In this document: positions 23,355 to 36,600 of the stretch, in pieces
Layout: each line of letters begins with the position of its first letter
How positions within the stretch are numbered: position 1 is the stretch's first letter
Source of the DNA: Dimorphilus gyrociliatus
Lineage: Eukaryota > Annelida > Polychaeta > Dinophilidae
Reading direction: 5' to 3'
Assembly: GCA_904063045.1 (NCBI GenBank)
Contig: CAJFCJ010000010.1
Span: forward strand, 1,674,001-1,738,000
Length of the DNA stretch: 64,000 bases
Notes under the pieces: generated by a model
Seen by the model: the letters and a program-made list of their open reading frames with translations, nothing else
Databases searched by the model: none
What the model was told of the DNA's origin: nothing
Made by a program: the position numbers and the translations under genes

Positions 23355-26300
23355 ATGGATCAACATTCATCCTCCGGTCGGATTCAACTTACCGAGGCGG
23401 ACCTTTCAGGGCAATCTTCTTATACGGTAATTTTTAAGAATATTTCATACAGTTTTTAATCGAAAATATCGTGATTTGATTACATTAATATTTAAGTACG
23501 CGAGCGATAATAGGAGCAAATTAATGGAGGGTAGAAACCTACGAAATTTGACAAGTGTCTTTCTTACCTTGGAAATAGTTTTTTTCGGGTTCGGTATCAT
23601 GCGTTTGGCTCAATTGCACACAATATTGACTCGTTTTTTTTCGCAACGGCTGCGTGTTTTATTGTATTCATTCAATTGACCAAGTTTTTTTTATTTTTTA
23701 ATTTAGCTATATGTCTAAATGATGCGAAAAACCATTCTCCTTCTTTAGATTTATTCATTCTATATATTAAGATTGTATAGTATTAATAGGGAAATTTAAG
23801 GTAAAAAAAATATATCTGAACTTTTTATGCTAACTTATACGTATGCGTGGAACATTTTCCAAATGCCAACCGCAAATGGCCGGTATTCGTTTTTTTTCTC
23901 TACATCGAGAAAAGCTAATAAGATTACGGCTCGAAGGTAAAAATATTTCTCAAATAAAATTAAAAAAGTAAGAGAACGAGAACAAGAACAGGAACAAGAA
24001 TGCAACCATTCTTGAAAAAAAGCAGACAAAATCGATCAAAAGAGTGAGAGTGGAGGAGTGAGTGAGTGAGTGAGTGAGTGAGTGAGTGAGTTATTGAGTG
24101 AAGTGCTGGCTGGAAAATTTGAAAACAATGCAAAGTCAAGTATATATTGTAAAAGGCGAATAGGAGTTATTTTAGAGAAAAATTTTTTTGAATCTACCCT
24201 TTTATTATTTCAATTATTATCATTATTATTATTATTATTATCGGCTTTTCAAGTGTAATTTAACGATCGGTTTTACTTATAGTATGAGGGAATCTGCTTA
24301 ATTGACTGTTGAAATACCGTATTTTGAAGAAGCTCCAGTATTTCATTATCAATATTTGGGAGGGAGGGAGGGAGGGGGGGAGAAGAAAAAGAGATAAAAT
24401 ACAGGGCGTTTTCAGAATGGTTTGCAGTAGGCCTTCCCGTACTTTTTTCTCTTCCTCTTTGTTTTTTTCTTAGTGTTTATTAACTTTGCACCGAGAAAAA
24501 ACGTTTTAAAGCTGTCCTTCATTTTTTGTAAACCAGAGACAATTACAAGGTACCTGGAAATTAAGGTTTTAGAATATGTTCCAGCTTGAAAGTGTCTTAA
24601 TATTTTGGATACGTGTATTTTTTTTATTCACAGTTATTAGTTTCGACCAAAAAAATTATATTCAAATGTTACCACAGCGATTGTATAGTAGATATAATGC
24701 ATTTTTTTTCTTTATTGGAACATCTGTAGTATTGAAATATTATATTGCACCTGCTGCTTTTACCGGTGTTTTGAATACGGATGGCAAATGTTGGAAGTAT
24801 CCGCCATTTTTACTAGAGGATGCTATGTAATCATAATTCTACAAACGAATATTGCTACTGCAGTGTACGGAAATTTTATGTTACGTCCGGATTATTAGTA
24901 TTAATCGCGCTCATCTCTTTCCTAGCTTCCTTTCAGGTGGATAAAATATAAGATAATCTTTATTTGTCAATTCCGATATTTGAATTGATAAATAATTTTT
25001 ACAATGCAGCATACTGCGTTTATAGTGTATTCATTTACGTGTATATGTAAACCTTATTCATTGATATACGATTATATTCCATATGTATAATGATTCCTAT
25101 AAGTATATGTCCTTTTAAATACACCTACATAACTATTATGTAATAACCATTTCATTCGTCAACAGGTAGGGAAAAGTGCGCGACGGCGACCAAAAATCAA
25201 AGTGCAGCAACGATCTGAGGAATCCGCCAGTTCTGGGAGCTTTATCAGACAGGTAGATTGTTATGCTACCACATAACTTTTGCAGTAGGCTCTAGAAGTA
25301 GGTCAACGTTCTATTCCAGAACAGACTGCGCTTATTGATTTCGCGCTCTTCTAGGCCTAAATTATTGTTTATGAATCCACCTGTTTTTCTCTACGTTACC
25401 CTCTACCTTCTGTAAAAATTATTTTTACAGTAGGGCAAATAGTTTGTAGAGAAAAAATTTGATTGGTTAAGTCATGTAAGCATTTGTCACTTTCGAACGT
25501 CATCGTTAGTAAAATCAATAGACAAGATATGCGGCGGAACGCTCTTCCCGTCTAGACGCCCGTGTCCAATCGCCGTCGACTTAACATGGCAAACCGGAAG
25601 TAGATTTGTGCATGAATTATGTGATGCGTTTGTTTTTATCGGCGATATCATGAGGAGTGATGAGAGTCGGGGAGGCGATGGTCAACACCGCTTCTTCAAC
25701 TACTCCATCCTCCAGACGGCGCCTCGTATCCGATTCATCACTCTCCTCGGTAAAATATTTTTTATAATAGGCCTATATAATTTCTTTTTATCGTTTTTTC
25801 CTCTTTCTAACTCTTACACACCCCTACTTTCTCTCCATTCGTCTATTTATCAGTCTATACCTTTTTACGCTCTCTATCAGTCTACCGAGTTAGACCTTTT
25901 GATCTGAGTCGCCCCTAGTTTACAAGGCTTGTTCTTTCATTTCGTCGATAATGGATAAAGGTGCAGTTCATAAACAAATTACGGCATTGGCATCATGAAA
26001 AAGAGATCAGTCGGTTGCAACCGTATCTAATATGATTTGGCAGGTGATTATCCTTTTTTGGCAATAAATTTCCAGCGTTGATAAAGAAAAAAAAACAAGC
26101 AGAAGGATAATATGTTATTCTCTTCAATCAGGTCTCTAGCTTTCTCTCTCTCGCTCTCTCCCCCCTTTTGTTTTCACAAAGCAGGATATCTCAAAGCCAA
26201 AGATCGAAATTCACCGCCAAACTCAAGATGCTATTATCCCATTGAGTTTGTGCCCTTTCCTAACCTCTGAATCGATTGTATGTTCCCGAGCAGAGCAGAA

Positions 26301-29300
26301 TTTTTAAGCAACCATATATTTATTAACTAGTTTGCAACGTCATTACCAAAAATGTATAGACGGTTTTATTTGGAGATGAGGTCTATTTCTATGCCATCAT
26401 TAATATAATATTAATATACTAATATATAGTTCACAAAAATAAGTACTGTATATTCAATATGTACACTGCAATTTTATAGGTTTTGTTATATTTTATTGTC
26501 CTCTTTTTACTTTATCTATCTACTCCATTGCTTCAGGGATCGGCCGATTCAAATTTTAGCCAACCCTCATCTGAACTCTCAGAGGATGACAGAGACGCTT
26601 TTCGCAGGGAATCGGAACGTCAGGCTGTCAGTCAATTGGAAAAGGGCAAGGTAAAATTTTTATCTTTTACTCTCTATTCTTTTTCTCTGTCAATTATATA
26701 AACTTTTCGGCAGGCCGTCAGACAGTTAAACAAAGCAGAGGTTTGTGATATTATAGTAGAAAAACTTGATAAAATGTAGGCAAAAAACATAAAAATAAAA
26801 ACGTTAGCTGAAACTGTTTGCGGTGGCCATATTACATTTGATTCGTGTGGTTTGATAAAAATAATAACTCATTTTTATAACATTCTTTATAGGATGTTAC
26901 TTCTTTCGTATATAAAAGAATTATTTAATATTTCTCGTCAGTAAGCTGAATAAACTTAAAATATTATATACTTTACACAGCATAAATAGCTGTGAAAAAA
27001 ATTTCTTTTGGATTCTCATTTAAAGAAATATATATAACCAAAAAGTAATTTATAAATGAAAATTATTCAAGTGCCTTTTCAAAGATGTCTTGATTATTCC
27101 CAATGATCAAACCAACACTTAAAATTGATATGTAAACCCGCTGACGGTCATTAATTACCAGTTTTCTACTTTATTCTGTTGTTTCTTTTTGTGTGCATAC
27201 ATCAATATACGTATATACGACAATATACGCTATAACATACAATATATACTGTATATAATCCCCTAAACAACTAGGCGTATATAAGTATATGTGTATGCTA
27301 TGCATGACAACAGTCTTAGATAACTCTAACACACGTTTTAAACTGCAACTAAATTTATATCCTAATGTATGTTATTTTCAATTAACACACATTACTCTAG
27401 AGTGTCTGTTGATAGTTAAGTGTTTTGATCTAATTTCCTTCACCTATATCACAAGTATTTATACAATATTTCAAAAACAATTCCACCAAAATATCATCTT
27501 GTTATAAATACTAAATTTTGTTTTTTTTTGAATTATGCCTAAATAATAATGAATAATTTTTTTTTGCACTCCCCTATATTTTTACTGTAGTATTCACGTA
27601 CTTCCTTGTAAGATGTTGTAAAAAAAACAAAATAATTATTAATTACAAAACGACAGGCTTTTAATTAGGGACGTATACTAGTTACCAACTTGAACTTAAA
27701 AGACGTATAGGATAGATATAAAAAGAGATTTCAATAAAATAATAAAAAAATTTAAGATTTAAATAAATAAACTTTTTTTAACGATGCTGATGATACTTTT
27801 ATACTAGTACGTTAATTACCTAATAGTTAGCTCTTTCTGAGAGTAAGATAATACATTAATTAGCATACCCGAAAAAATATCATAAAGCAGATTTTCTTTA
27901 GTAAATATTCTTAGTCAAAAGTATTACCCTTATGCTTAATTCTGAGAAAAGAGTAAATTCGTTAGACCATCTGTGATTCTTATTATTTTTGAAACTATAA
28001 AAAAATAAAGAGAGAAAAAAAAGAAAAAAAGTTATTTTATAATGTTGATTTTATTGAAATTATTGTATCATAAAACTATATTAGAAATTTTATAAAACTA
28101 ATTTATCAATTTATCAAATAAATTTTTATATCAAAATTGATCTGTAACATATGTTAATTATTATATTAAGTTTTTAATTGCTAGTTATTCATTTTTTTAA
28201 ATTACTGATGGAATAAAATATAAAAAATTAAGATACAACTTTTTATAGTATTGATAACGTTTTCTCATTAAATGAAATTAAGTATATTTTCAAAGCAAGC
28301 ATTTATATATATATACATATATATATATCTATATTTATTTTTATATAGAAAGAGCTATGAATAAGCAGGTGCTAATTCTGTTTTTTTTATATATAATAGA
28401 TTAACTAGTTCTTAATAAAAATAAATAATTTATAAATATAGTCAGGCTAAAATAGCGAAATCGTTGTTATTACAGAAATAACAACATTTTCGTCTTTTTT
28501 ACAGTGCATTTAAGTTTGTATTAGTGTGCATTCATAGATTTTTGCGCACTTTTTGACTGATAAAACAAGTTTCAGTAAACATTAATTATATTACTTGGGA
28601 AAAAAAATAAGTCGCATATGATGTATATATACTGTATATACATATATTATTCTATAGATTGTCTAATAGCTGTATGATCTTTCTTCACAGACAAAACCGG
28701 TGGCTTTCGCAGTTCGGACGAATGTTGCATACGAACCAGGGAGCGATGATGATTCACCGGTTCATGGCCAGGCTATAGGTTTTGCGCAAAAGGATTTCTT
28801 GCATATTAAAGAGGTGTGAAATTATAAATTGATATAAAAATCATCTACGAATCTCATTCAAGATATTGATTATCAAATTAAGATATTAAATATTTAAAAT
28901 TTTAGAAAATTACTTTTTTTTTAAAAAAAATGGATTCCTACATTTAACACTTGTTTGTTTCTCTTTTATCAAATAGAAATTCAACAACGACTGGTGGATT
29001 GGTCGGCTTGTGAAAGAAGGTTGTAAAATAGGTTTTATACCGTCACCGGCTAAATTGGAACAGCTCAAATTGCAAAACGCCAATGCTGCCGCGTCGCGAA
29101 ATGTTAAATTGTATGGTCGTCAGGGTTCGAAAACGAATTCAAGTTCGAATATCGATAATATACTGAATTCGAAAAGTTCGAATTCACGGGGTTCAACTCC
29201 TCCTACTCCTGGGTTCGATTTAGAACAGAACGGTGTTGATTCAAATGTGGGAGAGGATAGCGATAGTTTGGGTAATTCAAAAACATCTAAAGCGTCAATA

Positions 29301-30838
29301 ACACCCCCCGCTAAGGAAAAACGTAAGCCGTTCTTTAAGAAAGTACGTATGCTTTATTTGTAATAAATTCTTTTTTTGCTAAATATATATAAAACCAATA
29401 CTTTTTATCCTCTTTTACAGTCGGAGCAGACTCCTCCTTACGAAGTAGTGCCTTCCATGCGCCCATTGGTCCTTATAGGGCCGTCGTTGAAGGGCTACGA
29501 AGTAACGGATATGATGCAGAAAGCGATATTCGACTTTTTGAAGCATCGGTTTGAAGGCAGGTGCGTAAACAATTTCATTATACTGTGTATGAGAGAAAGT
29601 TAACTATTCATTCATTCTACCTTTCTTTATAAATTTCATATTCATTATTCGTTTATATATGTTTATTCTATGTCATTTTAGAATCGTCATAACCCGAGTA
29701 ACCGCCGATATTTCACTCGCCAAACGCTCATTGCTCAACAATCCGAGTAAAAAGGCCATTATGGAACGTGCGAATAGTCGTTCGTCCTGTATGGCCGAGG
29801 TGCAAGCGGAAATCGAAAGGATATTCGAATTGGCTCGAACTCTGCAGATCGTTGTCCTCGATTGCGATACGATAAATCATCCTTCGCAACTCGCAAAGAC
29901 ATCCCTTGCTCCGATAGTAGTATATTTGAAAATTTCTTCGCCAAAGGTAAGCTGAATCGAAATAATATGTTTCCTATTCGTTGATCTTAATACGTTCGAG
30001 AATGTAAAGTTTTATCTTTTTTTACTTGTTTTAATAGGTGCTACAACGTCTGGTGAAATCGCGGGGTAAATCCCAAACTAGAAATATGAATGTACAATTA
30101 GTGGCCGCCGAAAAATTAAGTCAGTGCAATCCGGACATGTTCGACGTCATATTAGACGAGAACCAGTTAGACGATGCCTGTGAACACCTCGCCGAATATT
30201 TGGAAGCCTATTGGAAGGCTACTCACCCGTTACCGGTTGCAAATCCTCAAGCACATCAGCAATCTCAGCAGATGGGTCAGGCTTCTTCCTCCTCGAATAG
30301 GGATAGGGATAGGGACAGGGACAGGGATAGGGAAAGAGATAGAGATAGGGCCGCTAGTAACGAGCGACTGTGTGATAGGGACACGCGTGATCATAGGTTA
30401 AGTAGAGAGCACGATCCGAGAGAGGATTACGACCGCTTTCCTGAGAGAGAACATCGTCATGAACATCATAGAACTGGTATGGAAGATTATGACAGGGATC
30501 ACCACCAACATCACCAGCACCACCACGACAGAAATCGTCGATATAAGGAGGACAGGTATAAAGAGAGGCGACCCCCGCACTACGCTATGCGTTTTCCGGA
30601 CGAGTTTGCCGAGCCTTATAATAGACCTGACCTCCACCGTTATGATTCAATTGAAGAGGAACAGTATGAACATCCCCCTCACCGACGAAGGCATCCAATG
30701 CACCAAATAAGGCGGACTGATGAACCTCCTGAGATTGACCTCGATGACCTTGACAATGCGGAACCTCCTTACCCTCCTAGGGGGAATAGAAGGCCGGATA
30801 GGAGTAAATACCCACCACAAGGCAGTATAGCCATCTAA
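23355..30838 (+). CDS. CACNB: voltage-gated calcium channel beta subunit (CACNB)
   Basis: Long form: exons 23355-23426, 25166-25252, 26537-26650, 28691-28813, 28977-29342, 29421-29560, 29682-29946, 30038-30838, giving 655 aa. A short form starts at 25660. The beta subunit is a cytoplasmic MAGUK-like protein. It binds the alpha-1 interaction domain of Cav1/Cav2 channels, and controls trafficking and gating. The conserved core starts at GSADS and runs through an SH3 domain ([31 protein letters not shown]), a variable HOOK (Ser/Thr/Asn-rich), and a guanylate-kinase-like domain ([61 protein letters not shown]). The core is unusually well conserved. The C-terminal tail of about 170 residues is rich in Arg/Asp pairs and His. 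The acceptors at all exons are in phase. Confidence 0.95.
24057..24091 (+). repeat. GTGA microsatellite
   Basis: About eight and a half perfect copies of a GTGA/GAGT unit in the first intron of the long CACNB form. Confidence 0.95.
24358..24380 (+). repeat. G-rich GGGA array, G-quadruplex candidate
   Basis: Four GGGA steps followed by a run of seven G. This meets the four-G-tract rule for an intramolecular quadruplex. It is on the coding strand in the first CACNB intron. Confidence 0.7.
25166..25252 (+). CDS. CACNB: CACNB second exon of the long N-terminus
   Basis: An 87-base, phase-0 exon between CAACAG and GTAGAT. It encodes 29 residues ending SSGSFIRQ, directly before GSADS. Vertebrate CACNB1 and its relatives have a matching SNSFVRQ-GSA junction, which is why this exon is believed. 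It is joined upstream to 23355-23426. Confidence 0.85.
25500..25749 (+). promoter_or_regulatory. CACNB: internal CACNB promoter and alternative first coding exon
   Basis: The exon from ATG 25660 to 25749 encodes 30 residues beginning [12 protein letters not shown] (a second ATG is at 25678). It ends in phase 0 at a GT donor, so it can splice to 26537 in place of the long N-terminus. Upstream are CCAAT at 25566-25570 and an ETS site ACCGGAAGT at 25593-25601. Two small upstream frames precede the start: 25585-25602, and one from 25612 ending at TGA 25651-25653. Choice of 25660 over 25678 is open. Confidence 0.75.
26714..26740 (+). CDS. CACNB: possible 27-base cassette exon of CACNB
   Basis: Exactly 27 bases between CGGCAG and GTTTGT, in phase 0, just 63 bases after exon 3. 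It encodes AVRQLNKAE, which echoes AVSQLEKGK at the end of exon 3. Inclusion would lengthen the helix before the SH3 domain by nine residues. I know of no such exon in other CACNB genes, so this rests on sequence alone. Confidence 0.45.
26741..28690 (+). other. large CACNB intron
   Basis: The intron from 26651 is 2,040 bases, much larger than most here. It is AT-rich, with TACTGTATA-type motifs at 27244-27257 and 28623-28643 and an AT array near 28302-28331. Apart from the possible cassette exon I see no coding sequence. Confidence 0.5.
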
Positions 30839-33800
30839 CGCAGTGTTTTTTTCCTCTTCTTCGCTTCATGTTTTTTTTTCATCTTTTACCTCTATCTCTC
30901 TGTCTCTGGATACTGGTGCAAAGATTTTTTCTCATATCGTTTCTATTCCTCCCATTGTCGGTTGGAAAAATGAATTGAGAATCAAGTTCAAGTTGTTACA
31001 CATTTTTTTCGTCACTCGCCTTTTACCGTACTTAATTTATTTTTAAAAAATAATAATAATAATTTTTTCTGGCTTTTTGCCTGCAGTTTATTAAAAAACT
31101 GCATTAAAAAATGAAATAGTCCGCGTCGTTTATTATTATTTATCATTATTCATTATTGTTATTAATATCGACATTATCTTTTTTCTATTTCATATGAAGG
31201 GTATAGACTATTAAAGGAAAGAAAGACAAGTAATTGAGAAAGTTTGCTTATTGAATATTCATATTTCTCAGTGTTTTTGGAGAGAAAATTTACAATTAAA
31301 AAGATTTTTTTCCGAAAAGTAAACGAAATTGAAAAAGGTTGTTTTAAAGGAATTAATAAAAAAAGTTAGGGCCAAAATAATCAGTAATTAGGCAATAAAA
31401 AACTAATTAGTATGAATATTCAAATATGTATGACAAATCGTCCTTTTGAGAAAGCTAACAGAAACAAAACAAAGTTTTGAAAAAATGATGATACGACAGA
31501 AAGTTTCCTTTCAAAAATTTCTTTCCTTTGTGTCTATCTAAAAAATAAAACAAGAAAGATTTACATAGTCAAAGAATACCAGTGTACAACGTATTAAGGA
31601 AAAAAAAAGAAACAGACCTAAAGATAACATTGAAGGCTTATTTGCATATTTTTTCTGTCTCTCATCTTCGTTTTACGACGTAAACGTTTGGCATGCAGAT
31701 TTTTTCAAAAATGAAACAGTAAAAAAAGTGAAAAGAAAAAAAAAGAGAACGAGAAACGTTGCGGTGCATTTTTGCAGCGTATTCTCGTTTTTTTTTTCTT
31801 TTTTTTTGTAAATAATTATTGTACAAGAGAATTATAATGAATGTGTCTATTGTTTTTTTTTTCAGACACAAAACTATTTGCATTGACAGTTTTACTCGTT
31901 TGTAATATTTCGCATTGTTTCCAGAAATATTTCGACGTACGTCTATAATTATTCTATGATATTTGAGCACGTTTTTTCCCGTTTTTTTTCCTTTCTGATC
32001 GACTGCACAACGGTTGAGCGTGTGTTTTTTTTTATTTCTATTTTGTTTTTTTGCAGTCGGCATACTGCAAAAAAAGGAAAAAAAAACATCGTGTTTTTTT
32101 TATTTAATTTTTTTTATTTTCTCAATTCGCTCGTCGAAAGTAGTGAAAAAAAAACAAATTTTGTTCCCTTTTTTCTCCGTTTTTAAACAAAAAAGAGAAA
32201 AATTATGACTTTTATTAAATTACAAAAAAAAACTTTTTCATATATTAATTAATTTTTCCTTCATTTTGGCGCGAAAATGTTTTTTAACAATTGATTACGA
32301 AAATTCCTTTTTTTTTTCTTCCCTGATATTTTTTCCCTTTGTTTCGACTTGTTTCAAAACGTTTACGTGCCTTCTCATTATTCGGACTATTTCTTATGAT
32401 AACTTTGTTGAAAATTTGTAAATACATTTTTATCTTGAGATAAAAACGATTTTAAACAAAGGAAATTTAAGTTTAAGAGAAAAGGAAAAGAGAGAGAAAA
32501 AGGCAGAAAAGGATAAAAATACGCAAATAATTCTTTGTTTTCTTTTACTATTTTATATGTTCATTTTCAGCTTTTTTCTATTTATCTCTCTCTCTCTCAC
32601 TCTTTCTCTCTTTCTCTCTGATTCTTCACAATGAGTAATGAAAAAATTTGATCAATTTCGTTTCGCATAAAAAATTGAAAATGATATATTTTCTTTTCTA
32701 GCAGTTTGAGCATATCTTCTCGCTCTCGCGCTCTCTCCTCTTCCCATATCCCTTGCTTCCCTCTTCCCAATTTAATTATTAATAGGTAATAGAAAGCCAA
32801 AAAAACAAAATTTAATAATTGGCTTATAAATAAGCAAAATGACACTGGCAATGAAAAATAATATCGTGGATAGAGTAATTTCATTCGCTACCCATTTTAA
32901 CCTTTTCTTTTTAATATATTCTCTATTCGTACAATATGAAACATTGTTATTTAAGACTACGAACAATCGTAAAACGTTTTACTTATTCAAAAACCATTGA
33001 TCAAAATTGAAAGAAAACGTTAAGAGACAAAATATCGTCAACAGTAAAATTTATGAATAGTAATTCAATAATAATGTATTGAACTTTGGCTGCGTCTGTC
33101 AAAAGTTCAATAATAGATGAAAAATTTAAAAGTATTACTCATCTTGAATACTGCTTTCATATATTTTATATGTATCATATATACATATCTATTCACTTTG
33201 ATTATTATTGTACTAACATAATATGACCTATAGAATTTATATATTATACCGTAGTTGTTGAGAGTTGGTTATAACTATTCCATTAATTTTCCAATGAATA
33301 TTCATGAAACAGTGGAAAAAAACCCGAAAAAAAACAAGATGAATGTCATAACAATTTGTATTATCTATTAGAAAGGATAAAAACTGTATACTTTGTATAG
33401 TATGTAATTTAACAATGGAATAAAACAAAGATCATACGATAGTATGATATTAGGATATTGTTTTATTTAAAAAAATTCAATTACCTTCATTAATTAACAA
33501 TAAGATATACTAATTATAAATATATGTATATATATATATATATATATAGTTATGAGTGGGATGAATATTGAAATAATATACTTCAAAATATAAAAGACTT
33601 TAAATCAATAGAAATACTTTGTTATCTGATTAATAGCAGGAGTTTTTTTTTCACAATTAACCATTGATAATCCTCCATATGGTAGGATATATACAGTATA
33701 TATACTGTATATATATATATATATATATTACATATCTAACAATTACAATAATATATAGAGTATTTTATTAAATTATCTACTTAATATTCACTAATTACAC

Positions 33801-34103
33801 AGTATATACAAATATATTTCTACTTATACCAGTTTAAATGAAGCGAAATAGTAATATTTAAATTAGTTTTTCCATTTCTATTCTTTAATTGATATTTTCT
33901 TTAATGGAAATAAAAAAAAAATAAAAACAAATAAACTGTTTAAACAGTATGAGAAAGTAGTCAGGTGTTTATTAAATAAAAATGTACTTAAATGGGGCAA
34001 AAGTTGAGTAAAGAGATAAAAACCTTTTTATACTTTTTTATTTATTTTCTTTTAATATTCAAATTTAGAAATATAGAGGTTGTTCTCCTTCTTTCTATAT
34101 CTA

Positions 34104-34164
<61 letters not shown>

Positions 34165-34589
34165 ATCTTTAATCTTTTTATATACGAGTAGACATAGAAA
34201 ATGGCTGCTCTAATTTATTGTATAATTAGCGGAAGAGAGAGAGAGAGAGAGAAAACCTACTTAGAAATTTCGCATAATTATTATTTTGCCATATAAATAA
34301 TTTATAGTAATTGATGAATTGACCAATAAGATCTTTTACTCTTTTACTTTTAATGTATTTCATTGATAAATATCAAATTTTTAACGGAACAATTTTGAAT
34401 ATTTCATATCTCATCCTAAATACCCACAAAAACTTGCTCCTTCTACTATTTTCCCATAAAAACCATTAATAATTCTCCCAGATATAAAGAAGACAGATTG
34501 ATGAATTGTCTTCCTACTAAATTGATCTTTCATATTTCTTTTTTTCTTCCCATTCTTAAGACAAAAACAATTCGTATTTAAAGGATTCT
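30839..34589. other. CACNB 3' UTR and homopolymer-rich intergenic region
   Basis: No coding exon is recognised. From about 31,600 to 32,350 the DNA is crowded with T and A runs of 7-10 bases, which makes long but meaningless open frames on both strands. AT arrays are at 33520-33548 and 33690-33729. A CT array of about 60 bases is at 34103-34162, with a GA run at 34237-34252. The extent of the CACNB 3' UTR cannot be fixed, since AATAAA-like hexamers are too frequent. Confidence 0.5.
34103..34162. repeat. CT microsatellite
   Basis: An almost pure CT array of about 60 bases. It is the longest dinucleotide tract of this type in the window. A GA run follows at 34237-34252, forming an imperfect inverted pair. 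Confidence 0.95.
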
Positions 34590-34871
34590 TTGTACAGTTT
34601 TCTTTCCTCTTCTTTAACAAATAGCACCATCCGCTTCTCCTTCAACCTTTTAAAGGCAAGCATAAAACAATCTTTGATTTTCATTAAGGACTGTCTTGGC
34701 AAAGATTTTCGATATGAGTTTCCAATAGAAATAGCTAATTACTCGATTTCTCCAGTGCACTTTGAAGACGAACGTACTATTACTGGATTATTGAATGTTA
34801 TTTCCCCTGACTGTAACTTTTCAGGGACTGTAGATACCATAAACAACACTCTTTCTCCAATGGTCCATTGA
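34590..34871 (+). other. orphan open frame, status unclear
   Basis: An open frame of 93 codons without an ATG at its start. It is less skewed in composition than its surroundings, with a stretch reading HFEDERTITGLLNVISPDC. An acceptor-like AACAAATAG is at its 5' side. I recognise no family and no partner exons. It could be a decayed exon or chance. Confidence 0.2.
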
Positions 34872-35816
34872 TTTTTTTCACCTTCATTTCTTATATATGT
34901 TCCTATTTCTTTCTCTGCGCCGTCTTCTCATCTCAGAATGAAGATAACAGACTAAATATAGTCGCAACCGATTAGGATACAACGATCATTTTCCTACAGC
35001 TTTCCTTAAACATGTAAATATTATATTTGTAATTGGATATTCCTAAGTTTAAATATCTTATCTTTCCATCATTGTTTACCAGTTTGTTCTTACAAGAATT
35101 ATATCTTTTATTTTTAACCAAAATTTTCAAGGTCAGAAGGAAAGATATGATAAGACTGTCTAATTTTCAAATTTGAAAGAAAACGTGAAAAAAGTAATGA
35201 ATTTCTAGGGAAAAGTGAGAGAGAGAGAGAGAGAGAGAGATCAGAATTTAGATTAAAACCACGCCCATAAAAGAAACTTAAAAGAAGCTTGTATTTAACA
35301 AATAACATCCAAGTTATGTTAACTTATTCTTTGAGATATACACTTTCTCTTTATACTAATATATATGCTAGAATGATTGAAGAAAAATGATTATTTTCCA
35401 ATAGGATAAAAGATAAAAATCATATCGTTCTTTCCTTAAAATATAACACGTTTGAAGGAAAAGAAAATGGAAACTGATTAAAATGACATCTGATGGAGAG
35501 TACCATTTCAAATTACTGTATTATGGAAAGTCGATTTGCAACCTTTTTACTTGTTTACTTCTTTAGAAGTATTAACAATCTTAAAGTTTCAATGTTTCAA
35601 CTCCATGATAAAGTACAGTTTGTTATCTAACGTAATATTTAGGTTCTTAGTTGTACACTTCATTACGCTAAGACAGTTGTTGCTCCTCTAAATCGTTTAC
35701 TAACCCGCCGACGATTATCCATCTTGGTCTTATCTTATATATCGTATATAAGATCATATATCATATATTCGACCTAAAGATACTCATTTCGAACTATTTC
35801 TATTCTAGTTTTATGA

Positions 35817-35950
35817 CAATTCAATCACAGAGCATCTGATAATAATTAGACCTATTCATACAGTTTTAAGCTTGTCTTCATTCCAGGATATTTGAGACTA
35901 TGGAAACAAAACAATTTTTCTTCCCAGTTGGGAATATTTATCACTCATTC
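35817..35950 (+). repeat. dispersed repeat copy 1
   Basis: Shares the core AGTTTTAAGCTTGTCTTCAT and its flanks with the copy at 36722-36850. Later landmarks are also shared, such as GAGACTATGG / AAGACTATGA and CAGTTGGGAATATT / CAATTGGGAATATT. Confidence 0.85.
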
Positions 35951-36524
35951 TCACCCCATTCTGCAAAGAATATTTAGGTTACCTTTTTATTAGAATCTAT
36001 AACGATAATAAAGAAAAAGTTGGCAGCTGACTTTAGATTAAAAATCAACTTGTTTGCAGTATACCTTTTGCAGTTTTTTCCAGAAATATTTTTCTCTATT
36101 TACGTAAGAAAAAAGGTAATAAAGATCTTATATGAATACAATAAAGACTGAAAATGTGATTATATCTCACATGCAAAAAATCGAAAAGTACGATTGAAAA
36201 GTCTCATTTTTCTTCCATGATTTTAAGAATATCTAATGAAATTTATGAAATTTCTAGTTCTCTAACAACGACATTCAAAATATATCATCATATTATCCTC
36301 TCAATATCAGCATCTTCCAAGGCACACAATTGACATTACATTATTCAGTCTAAATATGTTCGTGATAGAAAAAATTGATTTTCCATCTGGTTATGACGAA
36401 ATAGATAGTCATTAGAGTTTGTCTATTCTTTGGTGTAATCGGAAAATAATACAATTTTTAGTTTGTAACAGATATTTAAAACTTGTAGTTTGTCAAACCG
36501 CAACTATGTTTCACCTTTCATGAA

Positions 36525-36600
36525 TAAGTGAAAATTGTTACTTTGTTTTTACTAATCTCAAGTATCTTTGAATGAAGACAAGAATCTTGATAGATTATAA
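36525..36600 (-). repeat. dispersed repeat copy 2, inverted and diverged
   Basis: GAATGAAGACAAG here is the reverse complement of the repeat core. The flanking AAAATTGTTACTTTGTTTTT and CTCAAGTATC line up with the reversed flanks of copy 1. Identity is lower than between copies 1 and 3. Confidence 0.6.

Noticed and set aside
31662-32208. Overlapping open frames on both strands
   Set aside because: They consist of Phe/Lys runs from poly-T/poly-A; no family pattern, start context or splice support.
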